DNA of 36,390 nucleotides, from positions 1-36,390 of the forward strand of contig CAYJFB010000025.1 of the NCBI GenBank assembly GCA_964369685.1, given 5' to 3'. The stretch is from Avidesulfovibrio sp964369685 (GTDB taxonomy: Bacteria > Desulfobacterota > Desulfovibrionia > Desulfovibrionales > Desulfovibrionaceae). Both the position numbers and the translations under genes were made by a program. The first letter of the stretch is position 1; each line of letters begins with the position of its first letter. This document shows positions 24,712-33,619 of the stretch, piece by piece. The notes beneath the pieces were generated by a model. It ran no database searches. It was given only the letters and a program-made list of their open reading frames with translations, and was not told the origin of the DNA.

Positions 24712-26040
24712 CTATCGTTTACCGATGCAGATATAGGTAAAACCGTGATGTTGCATGAGGGTTGGTGAATAGAGGTTTCGTCCGTCAAAGATAAGGGGCT
24801 TTTTGAGCAGTGTTTTGAGTCGCTCAAAGTCGGGATTGCGGAATTGATTCCATTCTGTGGCAATGAGGAGAGCGTCTGCGTCTTGGCAGAGTGCGTACGG
24901 ATCTTGTTCTATTTGTAGGTTTGGTTCATTTGCAAACAACGTGGCAACATTGGCTCCTGCTTCGGGATCAAAAGCACGAATACGCATACCGTAGGCGAGG
25001 AGGTCTTCAATGATACTGAGTGCGGGAGATTCGCGGATATCGTCGGTATTGGCTTTGAAAGATAACCCCCACATGGCAAGGGTTTTTCCTTGTACACCCC
25101 CGTCTGTTGCGAAGATCTCACGAACACGTTGTGCCATATGGACTTTTTGCTGACGATTGACCGCTTCTACGGCTTCCAACAATAACGGAGTCCGTCCCAC
25201 TTCGTGGGCTTTGTGAATGAGGGCTTTGACGTCTTTGGGAAAGCATGAACCGCCATAACCGATGCCCGGATAAATAAAATGATGGCCGATGCGATGATCG
25301 GCGCCGATCCCTGTTCGCACATCACGAATGTCTGCACCGAGTTGTTCACATATGCCTGCCATTTCATTGATGAATGAAATTTTTGTTGCCAACATACAGT
25401 TTGCGGCGTATTTGCTCATTTCGGCACTGCGCGGATTCATTACCAACACTTTTTCCCGACTTCTGGCAAACGGGGCATAGAGTTCACGCATTCTTTCTGC
25501 GCTTTCTTGGTTGTTTGTGCCGATGATGATGCGATCGGGTTTCATGAAATCGGCAACAGCGTCACCTTCTTTCAAAAACTCGGGATTCGAAACGACGTCA
25601 AACGCCACATCCTGTTGATGTTTGTCCAGTGTCGCACGCACAAGACCGTAGACACGATCCGCAGTTCCGACGGGTACGGTTGATTTATTAACAATGATTA
25701 AGGGCTGTTGCATGTTTTCTGCAATCTGCACGGCAACCGCATCCACATACGATAAATCACAAGAGCCGTCTTCTCTCGGCGGCGTGCCCACACAGATAAA
25801 CGCACACTCGCTGTTTTCAAGCCCTTCACTCAGTACCGATGTAAACGTCAAACGGCCTTCTGCACAATTGCGGCTGACAAGTGTTTGTAAACCCGGCTCA
25901 TAGATGTGTATTTCACCGCGATTGAGTTGTTCGACAACTTCAGGATTGATGTCAACGCAACGAACACTGTTGCCCATTTCCGCAAAACAGGCGGCTGCAA
26001 CCAAACCCACATACCCTGTTCCAATAATGCAAAGGCGCAT
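24712..26040 (-). CDS. ugd: UDP-glucose 6-dehydrogenase
   Basis: Oxidises UDP-glucose to UDP-glucuronate with two NAD+; cytosolic, 442 residues, full length. It has the N-terminal Rossmann motif CIIGTGYVGLVAAACFAEMG, EPGLQTLV, NKSTVPVGTADRV, NPEFLKEGDAVADF, the catalytic cysteine in GYGGSCFPKDVKAL, LSFKANTDDIRESP and the C-terminal FDGRNLYSP. The ATG at 26040 follows GGAG by five bases; a GTG at 26046 touches that site. UDP-glucuronate feeds capsule, LPS or other surface sugars, in line with the glycosyltransferases nearby. It is divergent from acpS. Confidence 0.95.
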   Translation of the reverse strand: MRLCIIGTGYVGLVAAACFAEMGNSVRCVDINPEVVEQLNRGEIHIYEPGLQTLVSRNCAEGRLTFTSVLSEGLENSECAFICVGTPPREDGSCDLSYVDAVAVQIAENMQQPLIIVNKSTVPVGTADRVYGLVRATLDKHQQDVAFDVVSNPEFLKEGDAVADFMKPDRIIIGTNNQESAERMRELYAPFARSREKVLVMNPRSAEMSKYAANCMLATKISFINEMAGICEQLGADIRDVRTGIGADHRIGHHFIYPGIGYGGSCFPKDVKALIHKAHEVGRTPLLLEAVEAVNRQQKVHMAQRVREIFATDGGVQGKTLAMWGLSFKANTDDIRESPALSIIEDLLAYGMRIRAFDPEAGANVATLFANEPNLQIEQDPYALCQDADALLIATEWNQFRNPDFERLKTLLKKPLIFDGRNLYSPTLMQHHGFTYICIGKR

Positions 26041-26194
26041 GCACACTCCAATAAAATAAAGGATGAAAATACAGCGTATGGCTTAGGGACTGTATTGAGA
26101 TACAACCCTTAAATCATGACAATCAGATACTTTTAAACTTGTTTTTAAGCCTTGTCATGGTTATCGTCAACCTACAAAGATGTTGGAGTTAAAG

Positions 26195-26578
26195 ATGGCT
26201 GTTGTCGGTATTGGTATTGATTTGTGTGAATGTGGACGTATTGCGGTTTCACTGGAACGTTTTGGAATACGTTTTGTAAAACGCATTCTGACGGAAGAAG
26301 AACAACGTTTGCTACCAAATAATAAAAAACATCAAATCAGTTATATGGCTGCGCGGTTTGCTGCAAAAGAAGCGGCGGTCAAGGCGTTGGGTACGGGATT
26401 TGCCAATGGCATTTCTTTTCTTGATCTTGAAGTGCGACGTGTTACTTCGGGAAAGCCTCAGCTGTATTTTTATGGGAACGCCGCTTTACAGGCTAATGCT
26501 CTTGACGTACACCACACACACCTTACTCTTACACATAGCCGTCTTGAAGCCGCTGCGGTGGTTATTCTTGAACGATAA
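26195..26578 (+). CDS. acpS: Holo-[acyl-carrier-protein] synthase
   Basis: Moves 4'-phosphopantetheine from CoA to acyl carrier protein; 127 residues, normal length. Family motifs are VGIGIDLCECGRI with the magnesium-binding Asp, RILTEEE, and AARFAAKEAAVKALGTGF, whose Glu and Lys complete the active site, then LTLTHSRLEAAAVVIL. The ATG at 26195 has GGAG six bases upstream; an earlier ATG at 26180 lacks one. It uses CoA, whose synthesis includes the coaBC product elsewhere in the window. Confidence 0.95.
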   Translation: MAVVGIGIDLCECGRIAVSLERFGIRFVKRILTEEEQRLLPNNKKHQISYMAARFAAKEAAVKALGTGFANGISFLDLEVRRVTSGKPQLYFYGNAALQANALDVHHTHLTLTHSRLEAAAVVILER

Positions 26579-26719
26579 TTTGGCGTACCAAAAGAGACAG
26601 CATTTTTTTATCAAGTGTGTTGTTCGTTTTGCAACATAAGATTAACATGAATGACAGCCTCTCAATAAGTTGTAATGCCCTAAAATTATTTTCCCCAAAA
26701 CAAAAGGAGAATCACGACT

Positions 26720-27298
26720 ATGGAAATGCACGGAACAACGATTCTTGCCGTTCGTCATAACGGTCATGTCGTCATCGCAGGCGACGGACAAGTGACAATG
26801 GGACAAGCCGTCGTGATGAAACATACCGCACGTAAAGTGCGGCGTTTATATAAAAATCGTATCATTGCAGGCTTTGCCGGCGCAACCGCCGACGCCTTCA
26901 CCCTTTTTGACCGCTTTGAAAAACAACTCGAAGAAACAAGCGGAAACCTTTTGCGTGCGGCTGTCGAATTGGCTAAAGATTGGCGCCAAGACAAATATTT
27001 GCGCCGCCTTGAAGCCTTATTATTGGTCGCAGACGCCGAACGAACCTTGATTCTCACAGGTACGGGTGACGTGATCGAACCCGACCACGGCGTGGCTGCC
27101 ATCGGTAGCGGCGGCAACTATGCGCTTGCTTCTGCTCGTGCCCTCACCGAACACGCGCCACACCTTGATGCTGTGTTTATTGCCAAAGAAAGCATGCGCA
27201 TCGCCGCAGAAATGTGTGTCTACACAAACACCAATCTCACCATTGAAGACATTGCTTTCACAGAAAATGCCCCAACAAATACTGCGAATAAAGCATGA
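26720..27298 (+). CDS. hslV: ATP-dependent protease peptidase subunit HslV
   Basis: The proteolytic subunit of the cytosolic HslUV protease, 192 residues. It contains the active-site block GTTILAVRHNGHVVIAGDGQVTMG, where a threonine after a short leader of five or six residues should become the N-terminal nucleophile. Other marks are ARKVRRLY, FAGATADAFTLFDRFE, AVELAKDWRQDKYLRRLEALL, and the sodium/calcium-site region IGSGGNYALASARAL. The ATG at 26720 follows AAAGGAG. The unfoldase gene hslU is not beside it; an amino acid permease overlaps its end instead. Confidence 0.95.
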   Translation: MEMHGTTILAVRHNGHVVIAGDGQVTMGQAVVMKHTARKVRRLYKNRIIAGFAGATADAFTLFDRFEKQLEETSGNLLRAAVELAKDWRQDKYLRRLEALLLVADAERTLILTGTGDVIEPDHGVAAIGSGGNYALASARALTEHAPHLDAVFIAKESMRIAAEMCVYTNTNLTIEDIAFTENAPTNTANKA

Positions 27299-28074
27299 AA
27301 ATATGTTGGCGGCAGTATTGGCAACCGTTTGCTGTCATCATGTTTTTTTGCTTTGTCTTGCTTTGGTTATGGCAAAACAGCACGCTCAATTATGATTGGC
27401 AATGGTATAGACTGTGGCGTTTTGTCGGACGATTCGGAGAAAACGGTTTTCGAGCGGGGCCGCTGCTTGAAGGCTTGGGCGTGACGTTATCTATCATCGC
27501 TCTTTCTTTTGTTTGTACGGCTTGTATCGGGCTCGGTACGGCTTTGTTGCGTTTGTTGCCTTGGCCTGTCGGAAGAATGTTTGCAACATTGTTGGTGGGT
27601 GTGGTACGCAACACGCCACTTTTGATTCAACTTTTTATGGTTTATTTTTTGTTGGCACCGGTGTTTCATTTGGGGCCGTTCGGTTCCGCTGTGTTGGCTT
27701 TAAGTTTTTTTGAAGGCGTGTATGTGGCAGAGATTCTTCGTGCAGGGTGCTTGAGTGTGCCGCGGCAACAATGGGAGTCGGCAATGAGTCTTGGTTTTTC
27801 TCCGTTACACGCTTTTTGGTTGATTATCTTTCCGCAAGCGTTGCGTGCCGTATTTCCTGCTTTGACGGGACAAGGCGTCGCGCTCATTAAAGACAGTGCC
27901 TTGGTCAGCGCAATTACGGTTACCGATTTAACCATGCGTTCACAAATGATCATCGCCGACACATTCATGACTTTTGAGGTCTGGTTGTTTGCCGCGGCAC
28001 TGTATCTTGCGTTAACCTCGTTGGCTGTTTTGGCGGCATACGGTGTTCGTCAACGTTGGTTGAACACCGCCTGA
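27295..28074 (+). CDS. Orphan polar amino acid ABC permease
   Basis: A 259-residue inner-membrane permease. Its ATG overlaps the hslV stop (ATGA), so the two are translationally coupled. It has an N-terminal helix, a short periplasmic part (LNYDWQWYRLWRFVGRFGENGFR), then GLGVTLSIIALSF, VVRNTPLLIQLFMVYFLLAP and the EAA loop CLSVPRQQWESAMSLGFSPLHAFWLIIFPQALRAVFPAL. No binding protein or ATPase gene is next to it. It resembles the 9931 permease more than those of the complete operon, so it could be the second membrane subunit for that incomplete system. Confidence 0.88.
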   Translation: MKICWRQYWQPFAVIMFFCFVLLWLWQNSTLNYDWQWYRLWRFVGRFGENGFRAGPLLEGLGVTLSIIALSFVCTACIGLGTALLRLLPWPVGRMFATLLVGVVRNTPLLIQLFMVYFLLAPVFHLGPFGSAVLALSFFEGVYVAEILRAGCLSVPRQQWESAMSLGFSPLHAFWLIIFPQALRAVFPALTGQGVALIKDSALVSAITVTDLTMRSQMIIADTFMTFEVWLFAAALYLALTSLAVLAAYGVRQRWLNTA

Positions 28075-28127
28075 CCGAAAAACACTGTGATACCTGATGC
28101 AAAGAGCACGTAAAACGTGGCGTTGAG

Positions 28128-29711
28128 CTAATCGACAGCAGGAAGACGCAATGTGCCTGCAACAAGGCGTCGTTCAAGGACACATAGGCGAATGAGAAAA
28201 ATGACTGCAGTTAACGTCACGGCAACAACAAAGCCAATCCAAAAACCTGTCGGGCCAAGCGTCACACCCCACAAATCTGTCCGTGCCAAGGTATACCCCA
28301 AGGGCAACGAAAGCAACCAGTATATAACAAAACATGTGATAGAAATCGCCTTGGTATCATTATACCCGCGTAGAATACCGACGCAAGAAACCTGTATTGC
28401 GTCCGTGACTTGATACACCGCTGCCCACAATAATAACGCAGAAGCCAGTGTGGTTACGGCAGGGTTGTCATTATACATCAAAGCGATCGGCGTGCGTAGC
28501 CATATTGTAAAAAGTGCAGACAGCACACCGATAAAGAGTGCAAAACTCAATGTCACTCGCGCAGACAAGCGCACGTTTTCCGGATTTTGTTTGCCAAGTC
28601 CATACCCGATCCGAATCGTCGCCGCAATGGCAATGGAAAAAGGCAACATAAAAATAATGGAACTGACATTCAGAGCAACCTGATGCCCCGCAACTTGTAT
28701 CGCGCCAAGCGGTGCGAGCAATAACGCAACAACAGAAAATAAGCCGACCTCAAAAAGCATCGCCAACGCGCCGGGCAGTCCTACACGCACCAAACGCCCT
28801 AAGCGTAACAAAGAAGGGTATTCCCATTTTTTGTAATGCAAACCTTGTCGAAAATCAGCCATCGCTATAGCATAAAACACCAGAACTAAAAACATTGTCC
28901 AATTTGTGAGTGCCGTAGCCACCCCTGCACCGACACCGCCCATTTGCGGCACACCGTATAAACCAAAAATAAATATCGCGTTTAAAGGAATGTTCACAAA
29001 CATCCCAATAAAAGCCGCAAACAACGCAGGACGCACACACGCAAAGCCCTCCATCCCCGAGCGCAATGCCACATATAACAAATACCCGGGACCACCCCAA
29101 ATCATCATGCGTAAATATGGCCCGGCAATCTCTGCCAAGTCAGGCGTGACCCCCAACTGTTCCAAGCGAAAGGATAACACATAAACGATACTCAACAACG
29201 GAATTGAAATAAGCAACGCCAGCCAAAAACCTTGGCGAATGATAGACCATGCGTCCTCAAGTGTTTCTTCCGCGGTTTTATGCTGAACGGAGAAAGAAGA
29301 CGCTTCTGTCGTGCTTTGTTCAATAACAACGGAGGGGTGTTGTTTGTGATCGCTAGCGTGTTCGGATTCGGTGTGTTTGTGGATTATCGGTTCAATGTGT
29401 AAAACAGAATCCGTGCGTAAAGAGGTGTGTTGTGTACTGTTTTGTTGGATCCGTCTTTCTCGTGCTTTGCCGCGCAATTGGGCAACCGCCGGCGTGACAG
29501 CCAAAAGCACACCCTGACCAAACAACAAAATAGGCAACCACAACGAAGCAGACAACGCCACAGCCGCCATATCTGTTGCACTGACCCGACCTGTCATGAC
29601 GGTGTCAACAAAACTGAATGAAGTTTGTGCAATTTGTGTAAGCAGAACAGGTAAAAACAGTTTTAATTGCTTGCGTAATTCTATTTTATAACGCGTAATA
29701 TTCGAAAACAT
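28128..29711 (-). CDS. MATE-family multidrug exporter with a large His-rich loop insertion
   Basis: A 527-residue, 12-helix sodium- or proton-driven efflux protein, about 70 residues longer than usual. It opens with LKLFLPVLLTQIAQTSFSFVDTVMTGRVSATDMAAVALS, typical of NorM. Residues about 82-148 (29268-29468), between helices 2 and 3, are polar and contain eight histidines (for example HKHTESEHASDHKQH); the rest follows the family, with MIWGGPGYLLYVALRSGMEGF and ALPGALAMLFEVG-like stretches. The ATG at 29711 has GGAG five bases upstream. In the NorM topology loop 2-3 is cytosolic, so the insertion could be a metal-sensing or regulatory part. Confidence 0.9.
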   Translation of the reverse strand: MFSNITRYKIELRKQLKLFLPVLLTQIAQTSFSFVDTVMTGRVSATDMAAVALSASLWLPILLFGQGVLLAVTPAVAQLRGKARERRIQQNSTQHTSLRTDSVLHIEPIIHKHTESEHASDHKQHPSVVIEQSTTEASSFSVQHKTAEETLEDAWSIIRQGFWLALLISIPLLSIVYVLSFRLEQLGVTPDLAEIAGPYLRMMIWGGPGYLLYVALRSGMEGFACVRPALFAAFIGMFVNIPLNAIFIFGLYGVPQMGGVGAGVATALTNWTMFLVLVFYAIAMADFRQGLHYKKWEYPSLLRLGRLVRVGLPGALAMLFEVGLFSVVALLLAPLGAIQVAGHQVALNVSSIIFMLPFSIAIAATIRIGYGLGKQNPENVRLSARVTLSFALFIGVLSALFTIWLRTPIALMYNDNPAVTTLASALLLWAAVYQVTDAIQVSCVGILRGYNDTKAISITCFVIYWLLSLPLGYTLARTDLWGVTLGPTGFWIGFVVAVTLTAVIFLIRLCVLERRLVAGTLRLPAVD

Positions 29712-29882
29712 GGCAACTCCAAAAAAATGCAAAAGAAAAGATTATCTCACAATGCTTTTTGCTTGCAAAAAATGAGACACTGGGGCACAAAAAGAACAGA
29801 ATGCACAAGGTGTGTCGAACAAAAGCAAAAAAGCGTTTTTATGACGATATAATAAACAAAACAATAAAATAGGGAGTCATCT

Positions 29883-30617
29883 ATGTCCGTGACAACAGCC
29901 CATGTTGAGTTGCTTGCCCATACGCCCGAGCCCTTGGCATTGGTCTATGCGGCGTTTCGTCAGTGTTATCATGCGGGTTTTGTGGCGGATATGTGGCCAC
30001 GTTTGTTGGGAGGTGAAATTTCTCGACAAAAACAAGCAGAGTTTGTGTATACTATTATGGAATCAGGACATAACAGTCCTCTTGAGCACGTCAGTTTTAC
30101 GTTTGCGATCAGCGGCGTCTCGCGTGCGCTTACACATCAGCTTGTGCGCCATCGTATAGCGTCTTTTTCACAACAAAGCCAGCGTTATGTTGACGCCACC
30201 GAGTTTGAATATATTTTGCCGCCGCGAATTGCCGCAAACCCCAAAACACAAGCGCGTTTTGAAGCGTGTATGACACATATCGCCGAAGCCTATGCCGAAT
30301 TGCGCGAACTCCTCACAGAAGGGGACAACGCAAACGCGCACAGCGCCAATGAAGACGCGCGCTTTGTATTGCCTCAAGCTGCCGCAACAAGAATTGTGGT
30401 TACAATGAACTGTCGTTCACTGCTCAATTTTTTTGAACACCGCAGTTGTACGAGGGCACAATGGGAAATTAGAAATCTTGCTACCCTTATGTTACAATAC
30501 TGTCGAGGGATACTTCCTGCTATATTTGATCACGCAGGAGCACGATGTGAACGCCTTGGCTATTGCCCTGAAGGCGCGTTTTGTTGCGGACGCTATCCGA
30601 CAAAAGAAAAGATGTAA
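29883..30617 (+). CDS. thyX: FAD-dependent thymidylate synthase
   Basis: Makes dTMP from dUMP with methylene-tetrahydrofolate, NADPH and FAD; cytosolic homotetramer, 244 residues. The ThyX motif RHRxxSxxxxSxR is intact as RHRIASFSQQSQRY (residues 89-102). Also present are ESGHNSPLEHVSFTF and the substrate-binding C-terminal stretch MNCRSLLNFFEHRSCTRAQWEIR with the conserved arginine. The ATG at 29883 follows GGGAG. The last 30 residues (RCERLGYCPEGAFCCGRYPT) hold four cysteines, a possible metal site often seen in this group. Confidence 0.95.
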   Translation: MSVTTAHVELLAHTPEPLALVYAAFRQCYHAGFVADMWPRLLGGEISRQKQAEFVYTIMESGHNSPLEHVSFTFAISGVSRALTHQLVRHRIASFSQQSQRYVDATEFEYILPPRIAANPKTQARFEACMTHIAEAYAELRELLTEGDNANAHSANEDARFVLPQAAATRIVVTMNCRSLLNFFEHRSCTRAQWEIRNLATLMLQYCRGILPAIFDHAGARCERLGYCPEGAFCCGRYPTKEKM

Positions 30618-30743
30618 TGGTGTGGTGGTTTTCAAAAAATGCATTGCGTTTTGTATACACTCTTCATACACAAAGTTCGTGTACAAATAGGGCTGTTTAA
30701 GAATATTCATTGTATGGCAATACCTTCCGTGAGAAAAATCTTC

Positions 30744-30773
30744 TTGACAGCATTCAAACTTTTTGGCTACAAA
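30744..30773 (+). promoter_or_regulatory. Promoter of the SRP RNA gene
   Basis: TTGACA (30744-30749) and TACAAA (30768-30773) with an 18-nt spacer place the start at about 30780, where the SRP RNA stem begins. Confidence 0.55.
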
Positions 30774-30779
30774 AAATAT

Positions 30780-30862
30780 GGCCGAGCGGCGGTAGGAACC
30801 GCCAACCCCGTCAGGTCCGAAAGGAAGCAGCGGCAACGGTTGATGCCGGGTGTTCGGCTACC
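30780..30862 (+). ncRNA. ffs: Bacterial small signal recognition particle RNA (4.5S-type)
   Basis: The RNA of the signal recognition particle, which binds Ffh and then FtsY. The conserved tetraloop region GUCAGGUCCGAAAGGAAGCAGC is present around 30810-30831, GGAA-type tetraloop with the Ffh-binding internal loops. The ends pair: GCCGA (30781-30785) with UCGGC (30854-30858), and further pairs follow inside. It is short, about 83 nt, with no Alu domain. A promoter lies directly upstream and a strong terminator directly after. Confidence 0.9.
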
Positions 30863-30893
30863 AAAAAGCACAAGACATGTTCTTGTGCTTTTT
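30863..30893 (+). terminator. Intrinsic terminator of the SRP RNA
   Basis: A perfect 13-bp stem (30863-30875 with 30881-30893), 5-nt loop, with the second arm ending in five Ts. It also separates the RNA from ilvD. Confidence 0.85.
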
Positions 30894-30982
30894 GCTTATG
30901 AAAGATTGACTATAAAATGTTTACGTACGAAACGTTTACAGTGTTTGCTGCTGAACTTTTTTTGTTTTTACGGAGAGATACC

Positions 30983-32644
30983 ATGCGCAGTGCAAAAATG
31001 ACTCAAGGACTCGAAAAAGCCCCCCACCGTTCACTTTTATATGCTTTGGGATTGACAAAAGAAGAAATGGCTCGTCCACTTGTGGGCGTGGTGTGTTCTG
31101 CCAATGAGATTGTGCCCGGGCATATTCATCTTAATCAGATAGCTGAAGCGGTTAAAGCAGGGGTGCGTCTTGCAGGCGGCACACCGCTCATGTTTCCTGC
31201 CATTGCCGTGTGTGACGGTTTGGCAATGAATCATGAGGGCATGCGTTTTTCTTTGCCTTCGCGTGAGATTATTGCCGATTCCATTGAAATTGTTGCCACG
31301 GGGCATCCTTTTGACGCCTTGGTATATATCCCAAATTGTGACAAAGTGGTTCCGGGAATGCTGATGGCTATGTTGCGATTGAACATTCCGTCAATTGTGA
31401 TTAGCGGCGGCCCCATGCTGGCAGGGCGTCAAAATTCGGATTTGATCTCGGTGTTTGAAGCGGTGGGTAAGGTTCGCCGCGGTGAAATGGATACGGACGC
31501 TTTGGAAGATCTCACAGAGCACGCCTGTCCCGGTTGCGGTTCGTGTTCGGGTATGTTCACGGCCAATACCATGAACTGTATGGCGGAGGCGATTGGTTTG
31601 GCGTTGCCCGGCAACGGCACCATCCCTGCTGTGGAAGCCGCACGCATTCGTTTGGCGAAACAAGCGGGCATGCAGGTGATGACGTTACTTGAAAAGAATA
31701 TTTGCCCTCGCGACATTGTCAGCCCCGAGGCTGTGCGCAATGCGGTTGCTGCGGACATGGCACTTGGCGGTTCGACAAACACGGTATTGCATTTACCTGC
31801 CATTTTTGGTGAAGCAGGGCTTCCTTTGACTCTTGATGTTTTTGACGAAATCAGTCGTAAAACACCGAATATGTGTAAACTGTCTCCTGCCGGTTCACAG
31901 CATATTGAAGATTTACATCGTGCAGGCGGCATTCCTGCGGTCATGAAAGCGCTTTGTGAGCGTGGTTTGGCTTCGGGGGCGCCGTTGACGGTGACGGGAA
32001 AAACCGTTGCCGAAAACATCCAAGACCTCAAGGCATGCGTCCTTGATGATACAGTGATTCGTGCAGAAAATCCGTATGCCGCCGAAGGGGGTATTGCGAT
32101 CCTCTATGGTTCGTTGGCTCCACAGGGTGCTGTTGTCAAGCAATCTGCCGTGGCTCCCGAGATGATGCAACGGACGGTGCGTGCGCGTGTGTTTAACAGC
32201 GAAGAAGAGGCTGTTGCCGCTATTTTGGATAATAAGATTGTGAAAGGTGATGCGGTTATCATTCGTTATGAAGGCCCTCGTGGCGGCCCCGGCATGCGTG
32301 AAATGCTCACGCCCACTTCAGCAATTATGGGAATGGGGCTTGGAGCTGATGTGGCCTTGATTACAGACGGACGTTTCAGCGGCGGTAGTCGCGGCGCCGC
32401 GATCGGCCACGTTTCGCCGGAAGCCGCAGACGGCGGCAATATCGCTCTTGTTCATGAAGGCGACAGCGTGCTGATTGATATTCCTCAACGTCGTCTTGAT
32501 TTGCTTGTTGACGAAAAGGAATTGGAACAACGGCGCAATAATCTCACCATACCACAAAAAATCATTACCTCGCCGTTTTTGCGCCGCTATGCACGAATGG
32601 TCAGCTCCGCCGCCACAGGCGGTGTATACAAAAAAGATTTTTAA
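30983..32644 (+). CDS. ilvD: Dihydroxy-acid dehydratase
   Basis: Iron-sulfur enzyme of valine, leucine and isoleucine synthesis, dehydrating dihydroxy acids to 2-keto acids; cytosolic, 553 residues. The cluster-ligand regions are C119 in PNCDKVVPG and C182/C185/C188 in CPGCGSCSGMFTANTMNC. The first block reads NEIVPGHIHL, the PGH form seen in E. coli IlvD, rather than the PCN form of [2Fe-2S] relatives, so an oxygen-labile [4Fe-4S] type is likely. The C-terminal DGRFSGGSRGAAIGHVSPEA is intact. The ATG at 30983 follows GGAGAG; an earlier in-frame ATG at 30917 is not needed. Confidence 0.96.
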   Translation: MRSAKMTQGLEKAPHRSLLYALGLTKEEMARPLVGVVCSANEIVPGHIHLNQIAEAVKAGVRLAGGTPLMFPAIAVCDGLAMNHEGMRFSLPSREIIADSIEIVATGHPFDALVYIPNCDKVVPGMLMAMLRLNIPSIVISGGPMLAGRQNSDLISVFEAVGKVRRGEMDTDALEDLTEHACPGCGSCSGMFTANTMNCMAEAIGLALPGNGTIPAVEAARIRLAKQAGMQVMTLLEKNICPRDIVSPEAVRNAVAADMALGGSTNTVLHLPAIFGEAGLPLTLDVFDEISRKTPNMCKLSPAGSQHIEDLHRAGGIPAVMKALCERGLASGAPLTVTGKTVAENIQDLKACVLDDTVIRAENPYAAEGGIAILYGSLAPQGAVVKQSAVAPEMMQRTVRARVFNSEEEAVAAILDNKIVKGDAVIIRYEGPRGGPGMREMLTPTSAIMGMGLGADVALITDGRFSGGSRGAAIGHVSPEAADGGNIALVHEGDSVLIDIPQRRLDLLVDEKELEQRRNNLTIPQKIITSPFLRRYARMVSSAATGGVYKKDF

Positions 32645-32663
32645 AGTTTTTTCTTTTTTTGGA

Positions 32664-32678
32664 GGGGAATAATTCCCC
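32664..32678 (+). terminator. Short hairpin after ilvD
   Basis: GGGGAA (32664-32669) pairs with TTCCCC (32673-32678), 19 nt after the stop; the following T-run is missing but one precedes it. Weak terminator candidate. Confidence 0.35.
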
Positions 32679-32696
32679 CCCAACCTCCCCTTGGTT

Positions 32697-32738
32697 CTGC
32701 GGCGTATTCCAATGCTTCGCACTGTTCATACGCCGCAG
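32697..32738. terminator. 11-bp GC-rich hairpin between ilvD and the protease gene
   Basis: CTGCGGCGTAT (32697-32707) and its exact complement (32728-32738), loop 20 nt, no T-tract. Likely ends ilvD transcription or protects the message. Confidence 0.5.
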
Positions 32739-32909
32739 TTCAAGTTGCTTTGAGAGTCTTTTTTCTCAATATGCAAAGGGAACCGGTGAACATATTTGGG
32801 ATATACAATGAGCCTTCCTCTTGCATAATGTCATATCAATATTACTTTTATTCTGTTATTGGCATGAATTGAGAAAAAAACGTGTTGTTACTTTTTATGA
32901 GATGTATGT

Positions 32910-33593
32910 ATGTTATTTGAAAATATGGATATTGCGCTTGTTATGAAGCGTTTGAGTGTGGCAATTTTGCCTTTGTTGTTTAGTATTATTGTGCATGAGG
33001 TGGCGCATGGTTGGGTGGCGTTAAAGCGTGGTGATCCCACCGCCGCCATGGCAGGACGAATCACGTTTAATCCCATTCCGCATATTGATCCCATGGGGAT
33101 TTTATTTTTTGTGCTCACCAGTTTTAGCGGAGCGTTTGTCCTTGGTTGGGCAAAGCCTGTACCGATCAATCCCCGCCGCTTTCATAATCTGGTGAAAGAC
33201 ACGATGATTGTTGCCTTTGCGGGGCCTGCTTCAAATTTTATTTTAGCTTTCATTGCTGCGGCCTTACTCAAAGCGTATATCATTTTTTTGCCGTTTGAGG
33301 TGTGGCAGGAGTCGTCTGCATGGGAATATGGTCTTTTGGTGCTGTATACGGCGGTTTCACTCAATTTTACGCTGGCTTGGTTTAATCTCATGCCCATACC
33401 GCCTTTGGACGGCAGTAAAATTCTTTGGGGAGTTTTGCCTGAACCGTTGGCAACACAGTATCAGGGGCTTGAGCGTTATGGCTTTATGTTGCTTATCTTA
33501 TTGTTAATGATCGGTGCTTTTCGTTTTGTTTTACTGCCTTTGGTGAGTTTTTCAACCTCGTTTGTGTTCACTCTGTTTCATTTACCGTTTTAG
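32910..33593 (+). CDS. Site-2 protease-like membrane metalloprotease (M50 family)
   Basis: An intramembrane zinc protease of 227 residues with about six helices and no PDZ domain. The zinc motif HEVAHG lies in the first helix (SIIVHEVAHGWVAL), and the second active-site block NLMPIPPLDGSK provides the third ligand Asp. GWAKPVPINPRRF is also typical of the short M50 group. The substrate is unknown; S2P proteases cut membrane regulators or signal peptide remnants. The ATG at 32910 has a weak GAGA upstream; ATG at 32925 is possible. It is the last gene before the acquired segment. Confidence 0.85.
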   Translation: MLFENMDIALVMKRLSVAILPLLFSIIVHEVAHGWVALKRGDPTAAMAGRITFNPIPHIDPMGILFFVLTSFSGAFVLGWAKPVPINPRRFHNLVKDTMIVAFAGPASNFILAFIAAALLKAYIIFLPFEVWQESSAWEYGLLVLYTAVSLNFTLAWFNLMPIPPLDGSKILWGVLPEPLATQYQGLERYGFMLLILLLMIGAFRFVLLPLVSFSTSFVFTLFHLPF

Positions 33594-33619
33594 GATCGTC
33601 TCTAAGGGGCTGTTTTTAA

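Noticed and set aside
26720..26740. HslV with a lost N-terminal catalytic threonine because of extra residues after Met
   Set aside because: Several HslV/CodW-type proteins carry a short leader before the TTI block; the threonine is present and can be exposed by processing.
30651..30686. Hairpin after thyX as a terminator
   Set aside because: The stem has a two-base bulge, the loop is long and there is no T-run, so support is too weak.
30983..32644. IlvD lacking a cluster-binding cysteine (NEIVPGHIHL in place of a PCN motif)
   Set aside because: The PGH form is also found in the E. coli [4Fe-4S] enzyme, and the other cysteines are intact, so this is a normal variant.
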